Numbered from the stretch's first letter, positions 27,679 through 35,780 are shown. The stretch is DNA of 64,000 nt from Marinifilum sp. D737 (GCF_026672275.1 NZ_JANQCD010000012.1:62001-126000), one strand, 5' to 3'. Notes: generated by a model from the letters alone, not told the origin. Translations and numbers: made by a program.

Positions 27679-27880
27679 TGTTTTTGTAATCTGTTATACC
27701 GATTTGTATTTAAAAATGTAAAATGATTGTACTTCTTTTATCATTTATACTTTAAATTTCAATCGGCATAATTCCTGTGAGTAATATTGTTTATAATAGG
27801 ATATTAAATTATCCGGCAAAGATATCACTTTTTAGTATTGATTGTCATCCAACTTATGGTCTAATTTTCACAATATTTAT

Positions 27881-27912
27881 TTGCTCATGAATACTTAAAT
27901 CTTGTAAATTTG
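27881..27912 (+). promoter_or_regulatory. Promoter of the histidine phosphatase gene
   Basis: TTTG at 27881-27884 and TAAATTTG at 27905-27912 are 20 bases apart. The -7 box ends at the base before an ATG at 27913, so that ATG would lie ahead of the transcript start. This favours a later start codon for the gene. Confidence 0.55.
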
Positions 27913-27939
27913 ATGTTTGTGAAATTAGATAGTAGAGAA

Positions 27940-28692
27940 TTGAAAAAGTTTGTTCCGATAAAATATTTGTTCCTGATTATTTGTGGCTTTGTAATGCAAT
28001 CATGTGTTACTCAGAATAAATATCTGCAATCAGTAAATACTTGCGATGCATTTACATGTGTTAACGAGGTAGATACAAGTGAGCAGTTGGCATTGCAAAA
28101 ACAGGGCAAACGAAAATTACAGATTTATTTGATTCGCCATGCTAAACCTAATGTGAAAAAGAAACTGTTTTATTCTGCAAAACAGGCTCAGCAGTATGTT
28201 TACGATTACAATTCAGTACCAATTATTCCCTTCGATCCAGCAATGGTAAAGGTGAATTTAAACGCTAATCATATCATCTATTGTTCCAACTTGCCGCGTT
28301 CGCAGGAAACAGCATTGGCAATTTTTGGGCATACTTATACAGTTGTGTCTGATTCCATCTTTCGGGAATATGAAATTAAAATGGTAAAAGCTGCTAGTAT
28401 CATTAAATTGCCTTTGCCAATTTGGCAATTCTTTAGTCGTGGTAGTTGGTTATTGGGTTTTAATCACAAAGGAATTGAAAGTAGAAAAGAGGCAAAGCAA
28501 AGAGCAAAATATGCAGTAGAAAACCTTATAAAGGTTGCGGAAAAAGAAGAAACAGCTGTGCTTGTTGCTCATGGTATGTTGAACCATGGATTGGAGAGGC
28601 AATTGAAAAAACAAGGCTGGAAAGTCATTCAAAAAAATGGACAAACCAACCTGGGAGCAACTGTTCTTGTTAAGATTGTTGACTTGGAATAA
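27940..28692 (+). CDS. Histidine phosphatase family lipoprotein
   Basis: A phosphoglycerate-mutase-fold phosphatase. The phosphohistidine motif is LIRHAKP, and a later VAHGMLNHG supplies the second histidine. From the TTG at 27940 the protein begins MKKFVPIKYLFLIICGF and has a lipobox-like MQSC, so it is probably a lipoprotein. Earlier starts (TTG 27910, ATG 27913) overlap or directly follow the promoter -7 box and are less likely. The substrate is unknown. It is convergent with the O-methyltransferase gene, with 4 bases between them. Confidence 0.82.
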   Translation: MKKFVPIKYLFLIICGFVMQSCVTQNKYLQSVNTCDAFTCVNEVDTSEQLALQKQGKRKLQIYLIRHAKPNVKKKLFYSAKQAQQYVYDYNSVPIIPFDPAMVKVNLNANHIIYCSNLPRSQETALAIFGHTYTVVSDSIFREYEIKMVKAASIIKLPLPIWQFFSRGSWLLGFNHKGIESRKEAKQRAKYAVENLIKVAEKEETAVLVAHGMLNHGLERQLKKQGWKVIQKNGQTNLGATVLVKIVDLE

Positions 28693-28696
28693 AAAG

Positions 28697-29338
28697 TTAT
28701 TTTTTTCTAATCATCATCAAACCATGACGAATAGGGAGCATTAAATTCTCCACTCTTTCATCATTTTGGACAAAGTCATTAAAGGCTAAAATGCCTTGCG
28801 TTTGCTTGTCTTTTGATTCGACTTCCTCTAAAACTTTACCATCCCACAAAACATCATCAGCCAAAACAAATCCTCCTTGCTTTAACTTTGGATAAACAGC
28901 CTCGAAATATTCGATATACTGTCTTTTATCCGCATCAATAAAAACCAAATCAAACTCTTCATCAATATTTGGAATGATATCTAATGCCTCGCCAATGTGG
29001 AATTCTATTTTGTTTTCGCATCCCGATTGCTTGATGAATTTACGAGTGAAATATTCCAATTCATCATTGCAATCAATGGTGTGAATTACACAATCATCTG
29101 ATGTTCCCATGGCCATGCTAATTGCCGAATAACCAGTATAAGTTCCAATCTCTAAAACTCGTTTTGGATTCATCATTTGGCAAATCATTTTCAAAAATTT
29201 GCCTTGCATGTGTCCGGATAACATTCTTGGACGCAGCATTTTTACGTGAGTTTCACGAGATAGGTCTTGTAAAATTTGATCTTCAATTTCGGTATGTGTA
29301 AGGATGTACTCTTCCAGCTCTTTATTAATCTCCAACAT
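28697..29338 (-). CDS. SAM-dependent O-methyltransferase (family 3)
   Basis: A class I methyltransferase of 213 residues in the family of caffeoyl-CoA O-methyltransferases and bacterial TrmR. The SAM motif is VLEIGTYTGYSAISMA, followed by the acidic IHTIDCN. The metal-site region is LVFIDADKRQY and LADDVLWDGKV. Some bacterial members methylate 5-hydroxyuridine of tRNA, so a tRNA role is as plausible as a small-molecule one. The gene follows the M16 peptidase gene by 3 bases on the minus strand. Confidence 0.9.
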   Translation of the reverse strand: MLEINKELEEYILTHTEIEDQILQDLSRETHVKMLRPRMLSGHMQGKFLKMICQMMNPKRVLEIGTYTGYSAISMAMGTSDDCVIHTIDCNDELEYFTRKFIKQSGCENKIEFHIGEALDIIPNIDEEFDLVFIDADKRQYIEYFEAVYPKLKQGGFVLADDVLWDGKVLEEVESKDKQTQGILAFNDFVQNDERVENLMLPIRHGLMMIRKK

Positions 29339-29341
29339 GAC

Positions 29342-30562
29342 TTATTTATACATCAAAGTGGTTAATCTGTCTTTATTCAAAATTTCGTTGGCAACTTCAA
29401 TTAATTGCTCTGCAGTTATCGATTCTACTTTTTGGTAAATTTCTTCCAAAGAATCAACTCGATTGTATAGCAAGAAACTTTTGCCAACATTAAGCATTAA
29501 ATTCTCGTTGTTTTCTGATGATATGGCAATTTGTCCAATCATCTGATTTTTTGCCTTGGTCAACTGGCCTGGTCCTAGCTTTTTTGTGCAAAGTAAATCC
29601 ATTTCTTTATGGATAAGGTTTAAACATTTGTCTAAATAGCCTTTATCAGTGCCAAAATAGATGCTAAAAACTCCAGTATCGGCATAAGGAGTGTAATTTG
29701 CTTCTATGTTATAGGCCAATCCATGCTTTTCACGCAGTGAAAGATTCAGTCGCGAATTCATTCCCGGACCACCAAGTATATTGGTTAGAAGCGACAAAGG
29801 AATTCTGCGATCATCATTTGCATCGTAAGCTACATTTCCTAAGACGCAATGCCTTTGGTAAGTATTTTTTACCAAAGTTTGAGTTCTTGGTTTGTAAGAA
29901 TTTGGCTTTTTCCTTTTGTCTACACGTATGTTTTCGGCAATTCCTCCAAAATATTTTTCAACCATCTTAACCAACTTTTTGAAAGGAATATTTCCCACAG
30001 AACTAATTACCATCTGGTCGGTGTGATAATTATTGCTGATAAAGTTTAAGATGTCGTTGCGCTTGAACGCCTTAATATGCTTAGGTGTACCTAAAATATT
30101 TCTTCCAATCGGATCTTTTTTGAAAATCAATTCCTCAAAATCATCAAAAATCAGTTCTGAAGGAGAATCTTTATATGAATTGATTTCGTCGAGAATTACC
30201 TCTTTCTCTTTTTCCAGTTCCTTTTCCGGGAAAACAGAATTAAATGTGATATCGCTTATTAACTCAAGAGCTCTTTTGTAATCTTTATCCAAAAAAGTAG
30301 TGTAAATGCATGTTTCTTCCTTGGTAGTATAGGCATTTAGTTCTCCACCTACATCTTCCATACGGCTAAGTATGTGATATGCTTTACGTTTTGTTGTTCC
30401 TTTAAACACAACATGCTCTATAAAGTGAGCAATTCCCCATTCGTCCTCTTTCTCATCACGGGAACCGGTATTCAAAATAATTCCGCAATGTGCAACATTT
30501 GCCTTAACCGGTCGATGAATTAACCGGATACCATTTGATAATGTGTAAGTTTCGAATACCAT
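29342..30562 (-). CDS. M16 family zinc peptidase
   Basis: A processing-peptidase-like protein of 406 residues. The inverted zinc motif HFIEH (HxxEH) occurs near residue 46 with the third ligand Glu in a helix around residue 120. A second, inactive-type half follows (LGNVAYDANDDRRIPLSLL, GGPGMNSRLNLSLREKHGLAYNI). No signal peptide is seen, so it is likely cytoplasmic. It heads a two-gene minus-strand unit with the O-methyltransferase. The substrate is not predictable from the sequence. Confidence 0.93.
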   Translation of the reverse strand: MVFETYTLSNGIRLIHRPVKANVAHCGIILNTGSRDEKEDEWGIAHFIEHVVFKGTTKRKAYHILSRMEDVGGELNAYTTKEETCIYTTFLDKDYKRALELISDITFNSVFPEKELEKEKEVILDEINSYKDSPSELIFDDFEELIFKKDPIGRNILGTPKHIKAFKRNDILNFISNNYHTDQMVISSVGNIPFKKLVKMVEKYFGGIAENIRVDKRKKPNSYKPRTQTLVKNTYQRHCVLGNVAYDANDDRRIPLSLLTNILGGPGMNSRLNLSLREKHGLAYNIEANYTPYADTGVFSIYFGTDKGYLDKCLNLIHKEMDLLCTKKLGPGQLTKAKNQMIGQIAISSENNENLMLNVGKSFLLYNRVDSLEEIYQKVESITAEQLIEVANEILNKDRLTTLMYK

Positions 30563-30640
30563 ATACTTTTTTATTAGGCTGCAAAGGTAACAAGAAGTTT
30601 AGAATCCGATTAAAATTCCTTTCTATTTTTCTTGATTTTA

Positions 30641-30671
30641 TTTGGTGATGTAAATTTTTTACGTACTTTTG
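30641..30671 (+). promoter_or_regulatory. Promoter of the tandem tRNA-Phe genes
   Basis: TTTG at 30641-30644 and TACTTTTG at 30664-30671 have a 19-base spacer. The predicted start is about 12 bases before the first tRNA-Phe. Confidence 0.75.
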
Positions 30672-30689
30672 CATCGCTCAAGTAAAGAG

Positions 30690-30762
30690 GGTACCATAGC
30701 TCAGTTGGTAGAGCAATGGACTGAAAATCCATGTGTCCCTGGTTCGATTCCAGGTGGTACCA
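30690..30762 (+). tRNA. tRNA-Phe (anticodon GAA), copy 1
   Basis: Acceptor GGTACCA/TGGTACC, anticodon stem ATGGA/TCCAT with loop CTGAAAA (GAA), T arm CCTGG-TTCGATT-CCAGG, discriminator A. Identical in sequence to the copies at 30795 and 32830. Confidence 0.97.
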
Positions 30763-30794
30763 CAACTTTTTATTCGAGTAAATTAATACCAAGG

Positions 30795-30867
30795 GGTACC
30801 ATAGCTCAGTTGGTAGAGCAATGGACTGAAAATCCATGTGTCCCTGGTTCGATTCCAGGTGGTACCA
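30795..30867 (+). tRNA. tRNA-Phe (anticodon GAA), copy 2
   Basis: Identical to copy 1, 32 bases downstream. It is followed by a strong terminator and by the decayed copy of the GIY-YIG element. Confidence 0.97.
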
Positions 30868-30870
30868 CGA

Positions 30871-30908
30871 AAGAGGGGAAGATTTAATTAATCTTCTCCT
30901 CTTTTTTA
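30871..30908 (+). terminator. Terminator after tRNA-Phe copy 2
   Basis: AGAGGGGAAGATT pairs with AATCTTCTCCTCT with one mismatch around a TAATT loop; a T-run follows. The same terminator, with slight changes, follows tRNA-Phe copy 3 and is repeated after the intact GIY-YIG gene. Confidence 0.9.
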
Positions 30909-30925
30909 TTTTAAAAAATCGAACT

Positions 30926-31192
30926 CATGTAATAAGCAAAGTTTAGCAGTCAATTGATATTATATCGGCTATACAAAATATTTAAATAATCTTTTAGGTT
31001 TTCAAAGGCAAGAGTATTCGAAAAATCATTTATATCTAAATGTATAAAGATTGAGAGGTGCTTTACTCAATAAGGTATGAAAGCATTGTTCAGGATTGTG
31101 GAATTGAGACTCATTTAATAAAATGAAAAGTACTTAGAGAAGTTAAAGCTTTATTCTAAAATTAGAGAGTGTTTTTCAGAAAATATAGGTAG
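30926..31192 (+). pseudogene. Decayed GIY-YIG endonuclease gene
   Basis: By eye this stretch aligns with the intact gene at 32948-33235 along most of its length. Examples: CAATTGATATTATATCGGCT against CAATCGATATTATATTGGTT, TATAAAGATTG, AATGAAAAGTACTTAGAGAA against AGTAAAAAGTACTTGAAGAA, and the ending ATATAGGTAG against ATACAGGTAG. Many small insertions and substitutions destroy the frame. It is followed by the same tRNA-Phe 3'-end remnant with hairpin as the intact copy, so it is an older copy of the same element. Confidence 0.85.
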
Positions 31193-31234
31193 CCCCTGGT
31201 TCGCCCCGAAAGCTTTCGGGGCCAGGTGGTACCA
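31193..31234 (+). repeat. tRNA-Phe 3'-end remnant with inserted palindrome (decayed element)
   Basis: The sequence reads CCCCTGGTTCG, then the palindrome CCCCGAAAGCTTTCGGGG (31204-31221), then CCAGGTGGTACCA. Without the palindrome it is the T arm and 3' acceptor strand of tRNA-Phe; the palindrome takes the place of the T-loop bases ATT. The 5' two thirds of the tRNA are missing, so it is not a functional tRNA. Confidence 0.88.
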
Positions 31235-31236
31235 CG

Positions 31237-31268
31237 AAAAAAGCCGATCATTTGATCGGCTTTTTTTG
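31237..31268. terminator. Bidirectional terminator
   Basis: AAAAAAGCCGATCA and TGATCGGCTTTTTT form a long stem with a TT loop and T-runs on both strands. It serves the decayed tRNA-Phe element from the left and the S41 peptidase gene from the right. Confidence 0.88.
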
Positions 31269-31282
31269 TATCTGAAACTTTC

Positions 31283-32581
31283 TTAGTTTGCATCAATCAA
31301 TAAATCAAATCCTTTCTTTTTAAATTCTCTCTCGGTTGTAGATAGAGATTTTGCTGCAGTAATGGCTGGGAAATTCCCTTGGCTAATGTATTGGAGTGCT
31401 GCCTGAAGATTACTCTCTGCCGAATCACCAAAATCATGACTTAAGTCATCGGCAATTTCAAAGTCGACAGGAATTCCTTCAAAGTAATTGCCTTCCTCAT
31501 CTGCATTGGTAATAGAGAAACTGATTGGAACAATTGCCAAATTAAAATTTTGGTTTTCGAAAACGTACATTCCTACTGGCTTTCCGTGTGTTTTACTACC
31601 GATTAAAATTACTTTGTCATCACCTAAATATGGTTTTAAGCCATTTATCACCATTTCGCTGGCTGATGCTGTTCTGTCTGTTGTGATTACAAAAACTCTA
31701 TTAAATCCATAAGCTGATGGTTGATCAAAAAATGATTGTGACGAATTTTCTTCACTTTTAGACGTGTTATGAAATGTTTTTGAATAGATTTCTCCTTGGA
31801 AAATATTACCAGTAATTAACCCCGCCAATTGATTTGAAATTGTAGTGCTACCACCACCATTATATCGTAAATCCAAAACTAATTCTTTTGCTTCATTATT
31901 TTTGAAATAATCAAATGCTTCATTCAAGGCATCTTCTGAGCTTCCTATAAAGCTGTCAAAAGCCAGGTAGGCTACTTTAATTCCTTCATGATCAATGATT
32001 TTTCGACTTAATACTGAGTTTTGATCAATTTCCTGTTGACTAGCGGTAATTTCTTTTTGTTCCCCCAAGTTATTTTCAAAAATAAAAGTAGAGGTAGTTT
32101 TATCCAGTTCATCTAAAACTTGAATTTCAGTTAAGTCAACCACTGCAACACCATTAATATTGATTAATGCCCAACCTCGAGTAATTCCTTCTGATGCTAA
32201 AGGAGATTCATCGAAAATTAACTTTACCCTAAGTTTTCCCTCAGAATCATATTTAAATGCTAAGCCATAGCCTTTATAGGTTCCGTTTTCAAGATATGCC
32301 AAAAGAGCATCAAGATTGGCAATATAGCTCCACCTGTCTTGGCTCACCAGTAATGCTTCGAAATAGTCATTTACAGAAGAATAATTTGAAGCATTAATAT
32401 TTGGTAATTCTTCATTCCAATAGTACCATTCACTCATAGTTTGATCAATGGTTTCGTAAATGGTTTTGGTTTCTCGTTCAGAGTTATTGTTGTCATCATC
32501 GCTGCAGGCAATAAAAAATGAAGAAACGATAAAAAGAGTAAGAAAAAATTTAAATGATTTTAATAATCTATTTTCAGTCAT
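31283..32581 (-). CDS. S41 family peptidase (C-terminal processing peptidase-like), lipoprotein
   Basis: A lipoprotein of 432 residues: signal MTENRLLKSFKFFLTLFIV, lipobox near FFIAC with Cys at about residue 26, and an Asp/Asn-rich linker. A PDZ-like region follows (GYGLAFKYDSEGKL to ALININGVAVVDLT), then the peptidase core with ELVLDLRYNGGG, the serine in TDRTASASEMV and the lysine in GSKTHGKPVG. The target proteins are unknown. It sits between the two GIY-YIG elements and is transcribed against them. Confidence 0.92.
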   Translation of the reverse strand: MTENRLLKSFKFFLTLFIVSSFFIACSDDDNNNSERETKTIYETIDQTMSEWYYWNEELPNINASNYSSVNDYFEALLVSQDRWSYIANLDALLAYLENGTYKGYGLAFKYDSEGKLRVKLIFDESPLASEGITRGWALININGVAVVDLTEIQVLDELDKTTSTFIFENNLGEQKEITASQQEIDQNSVLSRKIIDHEGIKVAYLAFDSFIGSSEDALNEAFDYFKNNEAKELVLDLRYNGGGSTTISNQLAGLITGNIFQGEIYSKTFHNTSKSEENSSQSFFDQPSAYGFNRVFVITTDRTASASEMVINGLKPYLGDDKVILIGSKTHGKPVGMYVFENQNFNLAIVPISFSITNADEEGNYFEGIPVDFEIADDLSHDFGDSAESNLQAALQYISQGNFPAITAAKSLSTTEREFKKKGFDLLIDAN

Positions 32582-32782
32582 CGATTTGTTGATTTAGTGA
32601 TTAATGAACGGATTTTAAAAATAACAAAAACTGTACCTAGTTTTATTTAAACGAATGATGAACTTGTGTATTGTTTAAAAAAAATAAATATTTGAAATAA
32701 TTCTAAATTGTGTAGAAAAAATTGATTTTGAACTGTTTTCGGAATTGCATCTGTATTTTTTTAAAATGTACAGCATAATTTA

Positions 32783-32813
32783 TTTTGCAGAAAAGGATTT
32801 TTCCTTACTTTTG
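32783..32813 (+). promoter_or_regulatory. Promoter of tRNA-Phe copy 3
   Basis: TTTTG at 32783-32787 and TACTTTTG at 32806-32813, spacer 18. The start lies about 10 bases before the tRNA. Confidence 0.7.
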
Positions 32814-32829
32814 TAGCACCAAAACAAAG

Positions 32830-32902
32830 GGTACCATAGCTCAGTTGGTAGAGCAATGGACTGAAAATCCATGTGTCCCTGGTTCGATTCCAGGTGGTAC
32901 CA
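32830..32902 (+). tRNA. tRNA-Phe (anticodon GAA), copy 3
   Basis: Identical to copies 1 and 2. Its last 28 bases form the beginning of the left direct repeat of the GIY-YIG element. Confidence 0.97.
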
Positions 32903-32905
32903 CGA

Positions 32906-32941
32906 AAGAGGGGAAGATTCATAAAATCTTCTCCTCTTTTT
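32906..32941 (+). terminator. Terminator after tRNA-Phe copy 3 (left repeat)
   Basis: AAGAGGGGAAGATT pairs with AATCTTCTCCTCTT (one mismatch), loop CATAA, then T-run. It ends only 7 bases before the GIY-YIG start codon, so the nuclease gene can be expressed only by read-through or by an unseen promoter. Confidence 0.88.
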
Positions 32942-32947
32942 GCATAT

Positions 32948-33235
32948 ATGAAAATTGAAGTCTACATATTATATAGTGTAAGTGCCAATCGATATTATAT
33001 TGGTTATACAAAAGACTTATCTAACCGCATTGATCTTCATGTTAGTGGAGTGTTTGAGAAATCTTTTACTTCAAAATATAAAGATTGGGAATTTTTTTAC
33101 TCAATTGAATGTGAAAGTATTGCTCAGGCTCGTCGAATTGAAATTCATTTAAAAAAGATGAAAAGTAAAAAGTACTTGAAGAATTTAAAATTGTATCCTG
33201 AAATTACAGAAGGTCTTCTCGAAAAATACAGGTAG
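32948..33235 (+). CDS. GIY-YIG nuclease family protein
   Basis: A single-domain endonuclease of 95 residues. The GIY-YIG signature appears as VYILYS (5-10) and RYYIGYT (15-21), with catalytic-type R27, H31 and E65 in ARRIEIHLKKMK. This is the size of the small UvrC-N-like/YhbQ group. The frame is open upstream over the tRNA, but the ATG at 32948 gives the natural family start MKIEVYILYS. The stop TAG at 33233 adjoins the duplicated tRNA-Phe 3' end. Its enclosure in tRNA-Phe repeats, and the presence of a decayed relative, suggest a homing-like role; DNA repair is the alternative. Confidence 0.9.
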   Translation: MKIEVYILYSVSANRYYIGYTKDLSNRIDLHVSGVFEKSFTSKYKDWEFFYSIECESIAQARRIEIHLKKMKSKKYLKNLKLYPEITEGLLEKYR

Positions 33236-33277
33236 TCCCTGGTTCGCCCCGAAAGCTTTCGGGGCCAGGAGGTACCA
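33236..33277 (+). repeat. tRNA-Phe 3'-end remnant with inserted palindrome (intact element)
   Basis: TCCCTGGTTCG, palindrome CCCCGAAAGCTTTCGGGG (33247-33264), then CCAGGAGGTACCA. Same arrangement as 31193-31234. The palindrome with its flanking C and G is perfect over 20 bases (GCCCCGAAAGCTTTCGGGGC). Confidence 0.88.
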
Positions 33278-33280
33278 CGA

Positions 33281-33317
33281 AAGAGGGGAAGATTCATAAA
33301 ATCTTCTCCTCTTTTTG
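33281..33317 (+). terminator. Terminator in the right repeat
   Basis: An exact copy of the terminator at 32906-32941. It closes the GIY-YIG transcript. The following 33323-33514 is AT-rich and shows only a possible -7 box TATTTTTG at 33458-33465 for gpmI. Confidence 0.88.
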
Positions 33318-33514
33318 CATATTCGTTTGTGTATTTTCTCCTCACTTTCTGATACTTATTCTGTTCGTCTTTGAACAATTTTTAAATTACAAACGTTTTC
33401 GATCTAAAATAAAGACTTTCAACTGTCTAAGTGCTTTTTTTATTAGAATTAATAAGATATTTTTGCATGACTAAGATCAAGTAAAACAGAATTTAAGATA
33501 TAAAATACTTTAAA

Positions 33515-35044
33515 ATGGCAGATAGCAAAAAAGCTTTATTGATGATCCTTGACGGATGGGGGATCGGAGACAAATCGAATTCAGATGTGATTTCTTCAGT
33601 TGCAACTCCTTATATGGATGAATTATTGGAAAAATATCCAAATTCACAATTGCAAGCTGCAGGTAGATTTGTTGGATTACCAGAAGGACAGATGGGTAAC
33701 TCAGAAGTAGGTCACTTGAATATTGGTGCAGGGCGTGTTGTTTATCAGGATTTGGTAAAGATCAATATGGCGGTTGAGCAGGATACTTTAAAAGATAACG
33801 AGCAAGTTGTTAAGGCATTTACTCACGCTAAAGAAAATGGAAAGAAAGTTCACCTAATCGGTTTGATTGGTGATGGTGGAGTGCACTCTTTAAGTAAGCA
33901 CGCCTTGGCTCTTTGTGATGCTGCTAAAGCATTCGGAGTGGAAGATGTATTCGTACATGGTTTAACAGATGGACGTGATACTGATCCAAAATCAGGATTA
34001 GAATTCGTTAAGACTTTCGTAAATGATATTGCAAACAAAGGAACTGCAAAATTTGCTTCTTTAATTGGTCGTTATTTTGGTATGGATCGCGATAACAACT
34101 GGGATCGTGTGAAGTTGGCTTACGATCTTTACACCAAAGGTGAAGGTAAAGCTACTACGGATGTTGTTGCTGCTATCGAAGAATCATATGCAGAAGGTGT
34201 AACCGATGAATTTATCAAACCTGTTGTGGTGGTTGATGAAGCTGGAGCTCCTTTGGCAAAAATCGAAGAAGGTGATGTAGTGATTTGTTTCAACTTCCGT
34301 ACCGACCGTTTGCGTCAAATGACTACTGTTTTCTCTCAAGAAGACAAAAAGGAATTTGGTATGCACACAATGAATGTGGAATGGTATACAATGACTTGCT
34401 ACAATGCTAACTTTAAAGGTGTGAATGTTATCTACGATAAAGAGAACGTTCAGAATACAATGGGTGAAGTTGTAGCAGCTGCTGGTAAAAAGCAAATCCG
34501 AATTGCAGAAACTGAAAAATATGCTCACGTAACTTTCTTCTTTTCAGGTGGTCGCGAGGATGAATTTGAAGGTGAAAGTCGCTTGTTGGTTGCATCTCCA
34601 AAAGTAGCAACTTACGATCTTCAACCAGAAATGTCAGCTCCTGAAGTTGCAGATAAAATTACTGCTGAGTTGAATGCTCAATCGGCTGATTTTGTTTGTT
34701 TGAACTTTGCTAATGGCGATATGGTTGGACACACAGGAGTGTATGAAGCAATTTCGAAAGCTGTTCAGGCTGTTGACAACTGTGTAGAGCAAGTTGTTGA
34801 AGCTGCTAAAGCAAATGGATATGATGTGATTATTATTGCAGACCATGGTAATGCTGATTTTGCGGTAAATGCTGATGGTTCTCCAAACACTGCTCACTCT
34901 TTGAATCCGGTTCCATGTGTTTGGGTTACTGAAAATCCAAAACAAATTGAAGATGGTATTCTTGCGGATGTTGCTCCAACTTTGTTGGATATCATGGGAA
35001 TTGAGAAGCCTGAAGAGATGACGGGAAAATCATTGATAAAATAA
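33515..35044 (+). CDS. gpmI: 2,3-bisphosphoglycerate-independent phosphoglycerate mutase
   Basis: Interconverts 3- and 2-phosphoglycerate in glycolysis; a cytoplasmic, Mn-dependent, alkaline-phosphatase-fold enzyme. The first metal site is [11 protein letters not shown], the phosphoserine nucleophile lies in [15 protein letters not shown], and later motifs include [21 protein letters not shown] and IADHGNAD. The length of 509 is normal. The start ATG at 33515 matches the family N-terminus. A strong terminator follows. Confidence 0.97.
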   Translation: MADSKKALLMILDGWGIGDKSNSDVISSVATPYMDELLEKYPNSQLQAAGRFVGLPEGQMGNSEVGHLNIGAGRVVYQDLVKINMAVEQDTLKDNEQVVKAFTHAKENGKKVHLIGLIGDGGVHSLSKHALALCDAAKAFGVEDVFVHGLTDGRDTDPKSGLEFVKTFVNDIANKGTAKFASLIGRYFGMDRDNNWDRVKLAYDLYTKGEGKATTDVVAAIEESYAEGVTDEFIKPVVVVDEAGAPLAKIEEGDVVICFNFRTDRLRQMTTVFSQEDKKEFGMHTMNVEWYTMTCYNANFKGVNVIYDKENVQNTMGEVVAAAGKKQIRIAETEKYAHVTFFFSGGREDEFEGESRLLVASPKVATYDLQPEMSAPEVADKITAELNAQSADFVCLNFANGDMVGHTGVYEAISKAVQAVDNCVEQVVEAAKANGYDVIIIADHGNADFAVNADGSPNTAHSLNPVPCVWVTENPKQIEDGILADVAPTLLDIMGIEKPEEMTGKSLIK

Positions 35045-35069
35045 AAGATTGTAACCGTATATAAAACAT

Positions 35070-35105
35070 TCCGTACTATCTTTGCACGATAGTACGGATT
35101 TTTTT
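35070..35105 (+). terminator. Terminator after gpmI, with promoter-like box in the loop
   Basis: TCCGTACTATC (35070-35080) pairs perfectly with GATAGTACGGA (35088-35098), followed by seven T. The top of the hairpin contains TATCTTTG (35077-35084), a perfect -7 box, so the same DNA may also start the transcript of the next gene. No good -33 box lies at the right distance. Confidence 0.88.
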
Positions 35106-35140
35106 ATTCGTATAACTGATACAATTTAAATAGGGAAATA

Positions 35141-35722
35141 GTGTTACAGATAGGAAAAGCCATAGTTAGTCTTGATGTGATCGAGAAGAAATTCATTTGC
35201 GATTTTGGTAAATGTAAAGGTGTGTGTTGTATCGAAGGAGATTCAGGTGCACCTTTGGATGAGGAAGAGAAAGCTATTTTGGAAGAAATCTATCCTGATA
35301 TAAAAGAATATCTTACTGAAAAAGGAATAGAAGAGATTGAGAAACAAGGAACTTCGGTAATTGATTCGGATAACGATTTGGTCACTCCTATCATTAATGA
35401 TAAAGAGTGTGTTTATACGGTTTTTGAAAATGGATCGGCTTTGTGTGGTATAGAAAAGGCATATCTTGATGGGAAAATCTCTTATCACAAGCCAATTTCA
35501 TGTTCTTTATATCCAATTCGAATAGATAAATATGCCGAATTTGATGCTGTAAATTATAACAAGTGGGATATTTGTAAACCAGCAAGAGAACTTGGTTTTA
35601 AAAATGGAACACCTGTATATAAATTTCTAAAAGAACCATTAATTCGTAAATATGGTGAAGACTGGTATAACGAATTGGAATATGCAGCTGAGAATATTGA
35701 CGAAATCATGAAAATGAGATAA
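35141..35722 (+). CDS. DUF3109 family protein (Cys-rich)
   Basis: A 193-residue cytoplasmic protein with a conserved cysteine cluster CDFGKCKGVCC near residues 20-30 and further cysteines in ALCGIE, ISCSLYPIR and WDICKP. The pattern fits the YkgJ/DUF3109 group, thought to bind zinc or an iron-sulfur cluster. The start is GTG and gives the family opening MLQIGKAIVSLD. No function can be assigned. It stands alone between two terminators. Confidence 0.85.
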   Translation: MLQIGKAIVSLDVIEKKFICDFGKCKGVCCIEGDSGAPLDEEEKAILEEIYPDIKEYLTEKGIEEIEKQGTSVIDSDNDLVTPIINDKECVYTVFENGSALCGIEKAYLDGKISYHKPISCSLYPIRIDKYAEFDAVNYNKWDICKPARELGFKNGTPVYKFLKEPLIRKYGEDWYNELEYAAENIDEIMKMR

Positions 35723-35749
35723 TAGAGTTTTTACGATAATGTTTTAAAG

Positions 35750-35780
35750 AAACAGTGACCATTTTGGTTGCTGTTTTTTT
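35750..35780 (+). terminator. Terminator after the DUF3109 gene
   Basis: AAACAGTGACC pairs with GGTTGCTGTTT including two G-U pairs, loop ATTTT, then T-run. The remaining gap 35781-36107 is AT-rich with no feature I can support. Confidence 0.8.

Larger units (their letters stand above)
32875..33322 (+). mobile_element. GIY-YIG/tRNA-Phe element (intact copy)
   Basis: A left direct repeat (32875-32947: tRNA-Phe 3' end plus terminator, ending TGCATAT) and a right one (33235-33322) flank a GIY-YIG endonuclease gene. The right repeat differs mainly by an 18-base palindrome CCCCGAAAGCTTTCGGGG replacing ATT in the T loop, and one T-to-A change in the acceptor strand. Repeats are otherwise the same through the terminator GGGGAAGATTCATAAAATCT. 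This looks like insertion at a tRNA 3' end with duplication of the target, as integrating elements do, but on a 375-base scale. A decayed copy lies at 30868-31236. No transposase or integrase is present; that this is a mobile unit is inference. Confidence 0.7.

Noticed and set aside
30610-30887. Open frames on both strands over the tandem tRNA-Phe genes
   Set aside because: They are translations of tRNA genes with duplicated peptide text; not coding.
30868-33322. Classical integrative element or prophage at tRNA-Phe
   Set aside because: No integrase, transposase, phage or conjugation gene is present; the duplicated segment holds only the GIY-YIG gene.
33145-33378. Minus-strand open frame over the right end of the GIY-YIG element
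   Set aside because: It is the antisense of the nuclease gene and of the tRNA remnant and terminator.
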